From Nocardioides acrostichi (GTDB taxonomy: Bacteria; Actinomycetota; Actinomycetes; Propionibacteriales; Nocardioidaceae): a stretch of DNA of 64,000 bases. Location of the stretch: NCBI RefSeq assembly GCF_015319165.1, contig NZ_JADIVZ010000015.1:20659-84658 (forward strand), written 5' to 3'. The position numbers and the translations under genes were made by a program. Numbering within the stretch: the stretch's first letter is position 1; each line of letters opens with the position of its first letter. Below, piece by piece: positions 19,221 through 26,261 of the stretch. The notes beneath the pieces are model-generated. The model made no database searches. It had not been told where the DNA came from and saw only the letters and a list, made by a program, of their open reading frames with translations.

Positions 19221-20045
19221 TCAGCTGAGGACGTCCTTGCGTCCGAAGTGCCAGAAGGCCGCCGTCAGGAGGACGGTGGCGTAGAGCAGGGACCACAGGC
19301 ATCCGGTGAGCACCTCTTCGACGTCGGGGTCGGGGCGCAGCAACTGGCCCCACGCGAAGAGATAGTGCGTGGGGAGCGCCTGGCGCAGCGAACCCAGGGC
19401 ACTGATGCTGTCGAGGATGCTCGAGAGCACCGTCGCGAGCACGGCGCTGCCGACCGCTCCCAGTGGCGCGTCGGTGACGACGCCGACCAGGAAGGAGAGG
19501 CCCGCGACGAAGCCCAGCAGCACCCACAGCACGAGCACCGAGACCAGCAGTCGCGGCGCGAAGGCCGACCAGTCCAGCCGCGCCCCCGTCGGGTCGCGGT
19601 AGCCGGCGCCCCCGTAGGCCACCAGGCCCACGAGCAGGGTCCAGGCGGCCAGCCCGACGAGGACGACGAGGCTGCTCGCTGCCGCGACGAACAGCTTGGC
19701 GCGCAGCAGCCGCCCACGCGGTACCGGCGCGGTGAGCAGGTAGCGCAGGGTGCCCCAGCTGGCCTCGGACGGCACGGCATCGCCGGCAACGAGCGCCACC
19801 ACGACGGGCAGCAGGAAGCCAGCGCTCGCGTAGAGCGTGAAGACCGTCAGGTTGGCCGCGCCCACCTGGGCCAGGTCGACGAACGTCGGCGCGGCGCCGG
19901 GATCGTCGTCCCCGAGAGCGAAGGCCCCGACGAGCAGGAGCGGCAGTGCAGCCAGCAGGGCGGCCGTGACCCGGGTGCGCCGGCGGGTGAGCTGACGGCG
20001 CAGCTCGGCCCGCAGCGGCAGTGCTCGTCGTCTGGGGTCGGTCAT
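19221..20045 (-). CDS. ABC-2 type transporter permease
   Basis: 274 residues with six predicted membrane helices and the ABC-2 permease signature WGTLRYLLTAPVPRGRLLRAKL (about residues 85-106). The ATG at 20045 overlaps the stop of the hydrolase-ATPase gene (ATGA), which marks it as the membrane partner of that ATPase domain. It is paralogous to the permease at 34.0-34.8 kb, where the matching block reads QGTLRYLLLRPVGRTHLL. Such exporters move small molecules, lipids or peptides outward; the cargo here is unknown. Confidence 0.9.
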   Translation of the reverse strand: MTDPRRRALPLRAELRRQLTRRRTRVTAALLAALPLLLVGAFALGDDDPGAAPTFVDLAQVGAANLTVFTLYASAGFLLPVVVALVAGDAVPSEASWGTLRYLLTAPVPRGRLLRAKLFVAAASSLVVLVGLAAWTLLVGLVAYGGAGYRDPTGARLDWSAFAPRLLVSVLVLWVLLGFVAGLSFLVGVVTDAPLGAVGSAVLATVLSSILDSISALGSLRQALPTHYLFAWGQLLRPDPDVEEVLTGCLWSLLYATVLLTAAFWHFGRKDVLS

Positions 20046-22564
20046 CGCGTCACCTGCGCCGTCGGGTCGTCGCCCACCAGGCCCATGAAGATCTCCTCCA
20101 GATGCCGACGCGCCTCGCCGTCCCCGGCCACCAGCTCGTCCACGGCGCCGGTGAGCACGACCCGGCCGCGGTGCATGACGACGACGTGTGTGCACGTCTG
20201 CTCCACCTCACCGAGCAGGTGGCTCGAGACGACGACGGTCCGGCCGGCGTCGGCATAGCGCTGGAGCACGCTGCGCAGGCCGCGGATCTGAGTCGGGTCG
20301 AGGCCGTTCGTGGGCTCGTCGAGCAGCAACAGCTCGGGCAGGCCGAGCATCGCCTGGGCGATGCCGAGGCGTTGACGCATACCGTGGCTGTAGGAGCGCA
20401 CCGGCCGGTCGGCGGCGGCCCCGAGATCTGCGATCTGCAGGGCCTCCTCCAACCCGGCCTCGGCCACCGGCCGCCCGGTGGCGGCCCAGTACGCCGCCAG
20501 GTTGGCGCGGCCCGTGAGGTGTGGCAGATGCCCGGGGCCCTCGATGAGACACCCGACCTCCCGCAGGACGGGGGCACCGGGGGTGACCCGCTGCCCGAGC
20601 ACCCGCACCTCGCCGCTGTCGCTGCGGATGAGTCCGACCAGCATGCGCATCGTCGTGGTCTTGCCCGCTCCATTCGGCCCGAGCAGACCGAGCACCTGGC
20701 CGCGTTCGGCCCGCCAACTGACGCCGTCGACCGCACGGAATCCGTTGCGGTACTCCTTCACCAGCCCGTCGACCTCGAGCACCGCAGCGTTCCCGACCGG
20801 TACCGTGCCGGACCGGGCACGACGCCGCCCGACCAGCCCCGCAACCAGGGCCAGGAGCACGGCCAGGCCGAGTGCGACGAGAAGCGGCACCGGCACCGAG
20901 GGCCCACCGCCGACCGGCACGGTGCGCACGGTGGGCAGGGTCAGCGTGGAATCGGCGAGGCCCACTCGGTAGACCCGGGCGTCGTCCGGCACGGCGAAGC
21001 CGAGGTCGGTCGCGCTGACCACCACGCGCATCCGCTGCCCGGGCTCGAGCCGGTACGCCGACGCGGGCAGCGTCACCTCGACCCTCTGCGCGGCCCCCGG
21101 CACGATGCCCGACAGCCGCATCGGCGCGACGAGTTGCCGCGGCAGGCTCGCCCGCCCATCGGCGTCGACGATCCACGCCGACGCGAACAGCACGGCGTCG
21201 GTCGTGCTGGAGGTGATCGACAGCTGCACCGTGGGCGCGCCGGCGACGGTCATCGGGCTGCGCACGGGCTCGCTGTCGAAGGTGGCGCTCTGACCGGGCA
21301 GCGCCGCGAGCGCGAGCCCCTGGCCGGAGGCGGTGACGGCCTGACCCAGGAGCGGGCCGGTGCCGGGAATCGAGGTGATGGCCGCCGGTTCACCGCCGGC
21401 CGGGGCGAGCACCGGCTGGTCCCGGCCGCCGAGGCGCAGGCCGGTGAGGTCACGCTCGAAGTAGTCGGGCGCCTGGACCTCGTCCGGGTCTGTGGCGCCG
21501 AGGGCCGGTGCCGGTAGCGCGAGCCGGAACGCCGTGCCGGGGTCTGGCCCCCCGCGCAGATAGTGGTCGAACCAGTCCTCGGCGCCGGTGCCGGCACTCT
21601 GTCCGGTCAGCCCGGCGCCGCCGTCGTGGCCACCGTCGATCCAGCGCACGGCGACCGGGACGCCGGCGTCGGCGAGCGCCCGAGCCGTGCGATCGGCCTG
21701 GTCGAGACCGAACAAGGAGTCCTGCTCGCCCTGCACCAACAGCGTCGGGGCGGTGATGTCGTCGACCACGGACGCCGGCGACGATGCGCGCAGGTAGCGC
21801 CGCGCGGCGGCGTCGGCCCGGCCCGTGCGCGTGGCGCGCTGGAAGAGCCGGCACACGTCGGGGGCGAACCGGCCGCAGAGCAGGTCCTCGAGGCCGTCCG
21901 GGCTGCGCTCCTGCTTCGACGAGCCGCCGTCTCGCGCCGCCGCCGCGAGGGCGCCCTGGGTGAACAGCGAGGCCCACCACTGCTTGAACACGCCGTCGGG
22001 GAACAGCGCCTGCCCGAGGTCGTTCCAGGTGATTGCCGGCACGATCGCGTCGACCCGGTCGTCGAGCCCCGCTGTGAGCAGCGCCAGGGCACCGCCGTAG
22101 GACGCGCCGGCGATGCCCACGACCGGATCGCCGGGCGCGTCCATCTCGACGTCGTCGCGCTGGGCCAGCAGGTCGATCATCCGGCTGGCGTCGGCGACCT
22201 CGTAGTCCGGGCTGTCGAGATGGATCAGCCCGCCGGAGTCGCCGAAGCCGCGGGCGGTGTAGGTGAGCACGACGTAGCCGTCACCGGCGAGCTCGCGCGC
22301 CTGGTCGGTGAGGTCGTCCTTGCTGCCGCCGAACCCGTGCGCGAGCACGATCGCTGCGTGGCGCCCTGCGTCGTCGGCGGGGGCGAAGACTGAGGTGTCC
22401 AGGCTCACCGTGGTGCCGTCGACCTCCGGACCGACCAACACCTGCAGATCCTGCTCGTGCACGGAACCGGGGTCGTCGGCGCGGGCCGAGCCCGCCGGCA
22501 CGACGAGAGCTCCCGCCACCAGACCCGCCGCGACCCATGCGGCGAAAGCTCGGGCGGCGCGCAT
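20042..22564 (-). CDS. Fusion of a secreted alpha/beta hydrolase (X-Pro dipeptidyl-peptidase-like) with an ABC transporter ATPase
   Basis: 840 residues in one uninterrupted frame. Residues 1-29 are a signal peptide. Residues 40-340 are an alpha/beta hydrolase with nucleophile S155 in GASYGG, D282 in QGEQDSLF and H313 in GGHDGG. Residues 410-540 resemble the C-terminal jelly-roll of CocE/X-Pro peptidases. A membrane helix at about 558-578 is followed by basic RRRARS. Residues 595-815 are a complete ABC ATPase (Walker A GPNGAGKT 629-636, signature YSHGMRQR, Walker B LLLLDE 745-750, H-loop H782). The hydrolase would lie outside and the ATPase inside. The start ATG 22564 has no clear ribosome-binding site. 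It is coupled to the permease gene downstream. Confidence 0.9.
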   Translation of the reverse strand: MRAARAFAAWVAAGLVAGALVVPAGSARADDPGSVHEQDLQVLVGPEVDGTTVSLDTSVFAPADDAGRHAAIVLAHGFGGSKDDLTDQARELAGDGYVVLTYTARGFGDSGGLIHLDSPDYEVADASRMIDLLAQRDDVEMDAPGDPVVGIAGASYGGALALLTAGLDDRVDAIVPAITWNDLGQALFPDGVFKQWWASLFTQGALAAAARDGGSSKQERSPDGLEDLLCGRFAPDVCRLFQRATRTGRADAAARRYLRASSPASVVDDITAPTLLVQGEQDSLFGLDQADRTARALADAGVPVAVRWIDGGHDGGAGLTGQSAGTGAEDWFDHYLRGGPDPGTAFRLALPAPALGATDPDEVQAPDYFERDLTGLRLGGRDQPVLAPAGGEPAAITSIPGTGPLLGQAVTASGQGLALAALPGQSATFDSEPVRSPMTVAGAPTVQLSITSSTTDAVLFASAWIVDADGRASLPRQLVAPMRLSGIVPGAAQRVEVTLPASAYRLEPGQRMRVVVSATDLGFAVPDDARVYRVGLADSTLTLPTVRTVPVGGGPSVPVPLLVALGLAVLLALVAGLVGRRRARSGTVPVGNAAVLEVDGLVKEYRNGFRAVDGVSWRAERGQVLGLLGPNGAGKTTTMRMLVGLIRSDSGEVRVLGQRVTPGAPVLREVGCLIEGPGHLPHLTGRANLAAYWAATGRPVAEAGLEEALQIADLGAAADRPVRSYSHGMRQRLGIAQAMLGLPELLLLDEPTNGLDPTQIRGLRSVLQRYADAGRTVVVSSHLLGEVEQTCTHVVVMHRGRVVLTGAVDELVAGDGEARRHLEEIFMGLVGDDPTAQVTR

Positions 22565-22616
22565 GCGGGTCAGTGTGACAGCCCCCCGGGCAGGGCCCGG
22601 CCCTGCGACCACCCCG

Positions 22617-23471
22617 TCAGGAGAGGAAGCCCAGCACGGCCTTCTCGAAGGCCTCCTTCGCCTCGATCATCACCCAGTGGCCGCAGTTGCCGAACACGTG
22701 CAACTGCGCATCGGGGATCATCCGCAGCGGCGCGAGGCTCATGTCGGGCGGGCTGACGCGGTCGTCGAGGCCCCAGGTGAGCAGCACCGGGCACTGCACC
22801 TTGCCCATTCGCGCCCAGTACGGGGGCTCCTCGCTGGCAGCGAGGAACTGCTGCTGCATCGCGAAGGCAGCCGAGCCGTACATGTCGCGCGCAGTCTTGG
22901 CGGCGTCGGGGTGGGTGGCGGCCTCCCAGCGCTCCTCGATCAGTTCGTCGGTCACCACGCCCGGGTCGAAGACCATGGCGCGCAACCACCGCACCAGCTT
23001 GTCGCGGTCGGGTGCGTCGGCCATCTCCTGGAGCAACCGGATGCCCTCGCTGGGGCTGGGGCTGAGCAGGTTCGGGCCCACGCCGCCGATGGTCACGAGC
23101 TTGCTGACCAGCTCCGGCTTGCGGATGGCGAGGTTGATCCCGACGACCCCGCCCATCGAGTTGCCGATCATCGGGGCGCTCTCGAGCCCCAGGGCGCGCA
23201 TGAACGTCACGACCGACTTGCCGGCCGACAGCACCGGGAACCCGCCGTCGGAGTCGCTGACCCCGAAGCCGGGGAACTCCACGATGTAGGTGTGGAAGTG
23301 CTCGGCGAAGGTGCCCACGTTGCCGCGGTAGTTGCGCCAGCCGGTGACACCCGGGCCGGATCCGTGCAGCAGGATCAGCGGGGGTGCGTCGGGCGAGCCC
23401 GCCTCGTGGTACCGGAGCACCCCCCAGTCGCACTCGAGCTCTCGCTTGCTGTCCTCGTAGTCCACGTGCAC
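22617..23471 (-). CDS. Alpha/beta hydrolase of the meta-cleavage product hydrolase (HsaD/BphD) type
   Basis: 284 residues. Triad S105 (GNSMGG), D237 (GLDDRVSP) and H265 (GNCGHWVMIE), with the MCP-hydrolase oxyanion loop LHGSGPGVTGWRNYRGN near residue 35 and the lid-region LVTIGGVGPNLLSPSPSEGI. HsaD-type enzymes cleave C-C bonds in ring-opened steroid or aromatic compounds; the sequence favours this class over a simple esterase, but the exact substrate is open. GTG 23471 is chosen because a -10 box lies 6 bases upstream (leaderless), and a KstR-type operator overlaps the promoter. No other steroid-degradation gene is in the window. Confidence 0.87.
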   Translation of the reverse strand: MHVDYEDSKRELECDWGVLRYHEAGSPDAPPLILLHGSGPGVTGWRNYRGNVGTFAEHFHTYIVEFPGFGVSDSDGGFPVLSAGKSVVTFMRALGLESAPMIGNSMGGVVGINLAIRKPELVSKLVTIGGVGPNLLSPSPSEGIRLLQEMADAPDRDKLVRWLRAMVFDPGVVTDELIEERWEAATHPDAAKTARDMYGSAAFAMQQQFLAASEEPPYWARMGKVQCPVLLTWGLDDRVSPPDMSLAPLRMIPDAQLHVFGNCGHWVMIEAKEAFEKAVLGFLS

Positions 23472-23477
23472 GAGCTC

Positions 23478-23506
23478 AACCTAGCGTTGATCTAGAACGT
23501 GTTCTA
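23478..23506 (-). promoter_or_regulatory. Leaderless promoter with a KstR-like TetR operator
   Basis: The 14-base palindrome TAGAACGTGTTCTA (23493-23506) fits the KstR consensus TnnAACnnGTTnnA at every fixed position. On the minus strand it is followed 9 bases later by a -10 hexamer TAGGTT (23483-23478), then 6 bases, then the GTG of the MCP-type hydrolase. A repressor bound here would cover the -35 region. The consensus is established for mycobacterial/rhodococcal cholesterol regulons; use here is inferred. Confidence 0.7.
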
Positions 23507-23507
23507 C

Positions 23508-23915
23508 TCACCAGCCCGACAGGCGCACCGCGCCCTCGCGCACCGAGGCGCGGGCGGTGCGGATCAGTTCGGCGAGGTCCAGGCCGTACACCGGTCCGTC
23601 GTAGGCGCCCAGGCGACCCACCCCGCGCTCGACCAGGCGCTCGGCCCCCACCGGGTTGCCACGCTCCAGATGGGTGAGGCCGACGCACAGTTGGGCCAGC
23701 CCCTGCCACAGCGGCCGCTCGGTGTCGGGGCAGTCCTTCCACCGCGCCTCGAGCACCTCGTGTGCGGAGAACTGCCGGCCACGCTCGACCAGGGAACGCG
23801 CGGCCACGATCGTCTCGTGGGCCGGGAGCGGCTCCTCCGAGACCGGTTCCACGCCGGCGCTGCCGTGGGGCAGCGGCCGCCCGAGCCGATCGCGCGGTCG
23901 CGTCTGCTGCTTCAC
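23508..23915 (-). CDS. DUF309 domain-containing protein
   Basis: 135 residues. The C-terminal two thirds carry the DUF309 signature FSAHEVLEARWKDCPDTERPLWQGLAQLCVGLTHLERGNPVGAERLVERG, a small helical fold of unknown activity found across bacteria. Residues 1-35 are a poorly conserved, Pro/Arg-rich leader, so a later start is possible. The GTG at 23915 begins 7 bases after the SDR stop, suggesting one transcript with that gene. Its own stop is just 2 bases from the operator of the hydrolase downstream. Confidence 0.85.
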   Translation of the reverse strand: MKQQTRPRDRLGRPLPHGSAGVEPVSEEPLPAHETIVAARSLVERGRQFSAHEVLEARWKDCPDTERPLWQGLAQLCVGLTHLERGNPVGAERLVERGVGRLGAYDGPVYGLDLAELIRTARASVREGAVRLSGW

Positions 23916-23922
23916 CGACAGC

Positions 23923-24660
23923 TCACCGCCCGCCAGCGACGCGGAGCGTCGTCGCGGTCACGTAGGCGGCCTCGTCGGAGGCCAGCCACGCGACGGCGTC
24001 GGCGATCTCGGACGCCGCACCCGCGCGGCCGAGCGGGATCTGCGGCGCCATCCGGGCCACGCGTCCGGGGTCACCGGTGGTGGCGTGCAGGTCGGTGTCG
24101 ATCAGGCCAGGAGCCACCCCGACCACCCGGATGCCCTCCCCCGCGACCTCGAGTCCGAGTCCTCGCGTGAGGGTGTCGACGCCGGCCTTCGCGGCTGCGT
24201 AGTGCACGTACTCCCCCGGTGAGCCCAGCGTGGCTGCCCCCGAGGAGATGTTGACGATCACGCCGCCCTGGCCTCCGCGCGAACGCGACATCGACCGCAC
24301 CGCCTGCTGGGCGACGAGCACGGCAGACGTCAGGTTGAGGTCGATGGTTCGGCGCACCTCCTCCGCCGGAGTGCCGGCCAGCGGGGCGAAGCGGTACGTG
24401 GCCCCGGCGTTGTTGACCACCACACGCAGCTGATCGCCCGCCACGTCGGCGAACAGGTCGGCTACACCGGCGTCCGTGGTGAGGTCGGCGCGCACGAGGG
24501 TGCAGGTCACCCCCAGGGCTCGCACCCGTTCGGCGACGGCCTGCGCGGCGTCCTCGTCGGATCGATAGCCGAGGACGAGGTCGTGGCCGGCGCTGGCCAG
24601 TCGTTGGGCGACGGCTGCGCCGATGCCGCGTGTGCCGCCGGTGACGATCGCTGTGCTCAT
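23923..24660 (-). CDS. Short-chain dehydrogenase/reductase, FabG-like
   Basis: 245 residues with a classical SDR fold: cofactor loop TGGTRGIG (7-14), NNAG (83-86), and catalytic S140, Y154 and K158 (YAAAK). The cofactor loop is followed by LGYRSDED near residue 30; an Arg after the second strand suggests NADPH. FabG-like SDRs reduce 3-oxoacyl or other ketones; the substrate cannot be told from sequence. The start ATG 24660 is clear since the upstream extension is low-complexity. It is followed closely by the DUF309 gene. Confidence 0.9.
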   Translation of the reverse strand: MSTAIVTGGTRGIGAAVAQRLASAGHDLVLGYRSDEDAAQAVAERVRALGVTCTLVRADLTTDAGVADLFADVAGDQLRVVVNNAGATYRFAPLAGTPAEEVRRTIDLNLTSAVLVAQQAVRSMSRSRGGQGGVIVNISSGAATLGSPGEYVHYAAAKAGVDTLTRGLGLEVAGEGIRVVGVAPGLIDTDLHATTGDPGRVARMAPQIPLGRAGAASEIADAVAWLASDEAAYVTATTLRVAGGR

Positions 24661-24739
24661 GCCACGACCCTGCCATGCGTACTCGGCCGTGATCGCAGGC
24701 CCCCGAGCGCAGTGCCCGGCGGGGAGGGCGACTCGCCCT

Positions 24740-25942
24740 TCACGGCTCGATGCGCAGCGCCCTGAACCCGATGTCGACGCCCTCATCCGCGTACATCGCA
24801 CCCGCTCGGCGCAGCCGCTCGCGGGTGAGCTGGGCGATCGAGGTGTAGCCGGCCTCCGCGGCGGCCGAGCGGGGCGACGGCGGCTCGTCGAGCTGCACCA
24901 GGACGAACCGGCGGGTTCCACCGTCGGCCGCGTTCGCCGCCATCACCGCATGCCCCGTCGTGCCACTGCCGGCGAAGAAGTCGAGGACGAGCGCGCCCGG
25001 TTCGGTGGCCGTGAACATCTCCAGCAGCCGCTCGACGAGGGCGACCGGCTTCGGTGCCTCGAAGTACGCGCCGCCGAGGAGCGCGGTCAGCCGCCGAGAG
25101 GCCGTCGAGGTGTAGCCGATGTCGTCCCACCACGAGGTCACGGTGCGCCGCCGTGCCTGCGCCTGGCTGAGGAAGTACTTCTGCTGGAGCCCGCGTGCGG
25201 TCGCCACGACCAGGCCGTCGTCGTGCTTGCGCTGCATCGTCTCTCGTGAGTAGCGCCAGTGCCCCTCCACCCCGAGGAAGGCATAGAACGGGTTGCGCTT
25301 GCGCGCACCGCCCGGCCCGTCGAGCGGCACCCCGCGCCACGGGCCGCGAGGGTCGTCGTCGGGGTTGGCGAAGCCCTCCAGGTCGGGCGCCAGACCGATG
25401 CTGGAGCGTCGGGTGGCCAGCAGCTCGAGATCGCGGGCGTAGAGCAGCAGGTGGTGATGGCTGCGTGAGACGATCCGGTCGTTCGAGACCGAGGCTCGCG
25501 CCTTGTGCACCACGTGGGCGAGGAGGTTGCGCTCCCCCATCACCTCGTCGAGCAGCAAGCGCAGGTGCCCCACCTCGGTGTCGTCGATCGACACCGCGAT
25601 CACGCCGTCGGCCGCCAGCGTCTCGCGGGCCACGAGCAGCCTCGGGTACATCATCGAGAGCCAGTCGGCGTGCGACACGTCGTCGCGGTAGACCAGGTCG
25701 CGCCCGGTGTTGTAGGGCGGGTCGATGTAGGCGAGCCGCACCCGCCCGCCGAGCTCGGGGGCCAGGAGCACGAGAGCCGCCAGGTTGTCGCCCTCGACGA
25801 CGACGTTGCACGTCGTGGCGGCATCGACGGACTCCTCCGGCAGGTGCACGAGCTCACCGAGCACCGGCTCCTCGGCGCGTGCGGCGGCATCCTGCTTGCC
25901 CGGCCACTCCAGACTCGGCCCGCCGGCCCCCTGCGCTCGCAC
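24740..25942 (-). CDS. Solitary beta-class DNA methyltransferase (type III Mod-like)
   Basis: About 400 residues. Motif IV DPPY is at 74-77 (AYIDPPYNTGRDLVY) and the AdoMet-binding FAGSGTT motif lies near residue 322, an order that defines beta-class amino-methyltransferases. Between them are a variable target-recognition stretch and HDDGLVVATARGLQQKYFL. The expected product is N6-methyladenine or N4-methylcytosine. No restriction subunit or helicase gene is adjacent, so it looks like an orphan enzyme. Start is uncertain: GTG 25942 is given; an ATG at 25972 would overlap the divergent gene's start. It is shorter than the roughly 550-650 residues usual for type III Mod. Confidence 0.87.
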   Translation of the reverse strand: MRAQGAGGPSLEWPGKQDAAARAEEPVLGELVHLPEESVDAATTCNVVVEGDNLAALVLLAPELGGRVRLAYIDPPYNTGRDLVYRDDVSHADWLSMMYPRLLVARETLAADGVIAVSIDDTEVGHLRLLLDEVMGERNLLAHVVHKARASVSNDRIVSRSHHHLLLYARDLELLATRRSSIGLAPDLEGFANPDDDPRGPWRGVPLDGPGGARKRNPFYAFLGVEGHWRYSRETMQRKHDDGLVVATARGLQQKYFLSQAQARRRTVTSWWDDIGYTSTASRRLTALLGGAYFEAPKPVALVERLLEMFTATEPGALVLDFFAGSGTTGHAVMAANAADGGTRRFVLVQLDEPPSPRSAAAEAGYTSIAQLTRERLRRAGAMYADEGVDIGFRALRIEP

Positions 25943-25970
25943 GCACCGACCGTAGCGGGAGGATGCCGCC

Positions 25971-26261
25971 ATGACCGCGTACTGGATCAGCAGCTACCTC
26001 GAGATCCGCGACGAGCAGAAGATGGCTGCCTACGCAGCGTTGGCCGGCCCGGCCATCACCGCCGGGGGTGGCCGGTTCCTGGCTCGCGGCACCCCCGAGC
26101 AGGTCTACGAGGCAGGCGTGTCCGAGCGGGTCGTGCTCATCGAGTTCGACTCCGTCGAGGCGGCCCGTGCCTGCCACGACTCCCCTGCCTACGCGGAGGC
26201 GCTGGCCGCGCTCGGTGACGGGGTCGTGCGTGAGATCAGGATCGTGCCCGGGGTCGGGTGA
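25971..26261 (+). CDS. DUF1330 domain-containing protein
   Basis: 96 residues forming one ferredoxin-like alpha/beta barrel domain: AYWISSYLEIRDEQKMAAYAALAGPAI at the start, GGRFLARG in the middle and ERVVLIEFDSVEAARACHDSPAYAEAL. DUF1330 proteins are small cytosolic proteins with no proven reaction. The start ATG 25971 has GGGAGGA at good spacing. It is divergent from the methyltransferase gene and its 3' end overlaps the convergent DUF429-RelA/SpoT frame by 73 bases, though that overlap falls in a dubious extension of the other gene. Confidence 0.88.
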   Translation: MTAYWISSYLEIRDEQKMAAYAALAGPAITAGGGRFLARGTPEQVYEAGVSERVVLIEFDSVEAARACHDSPAYAEALAALGDGVVREIRIVPGVG

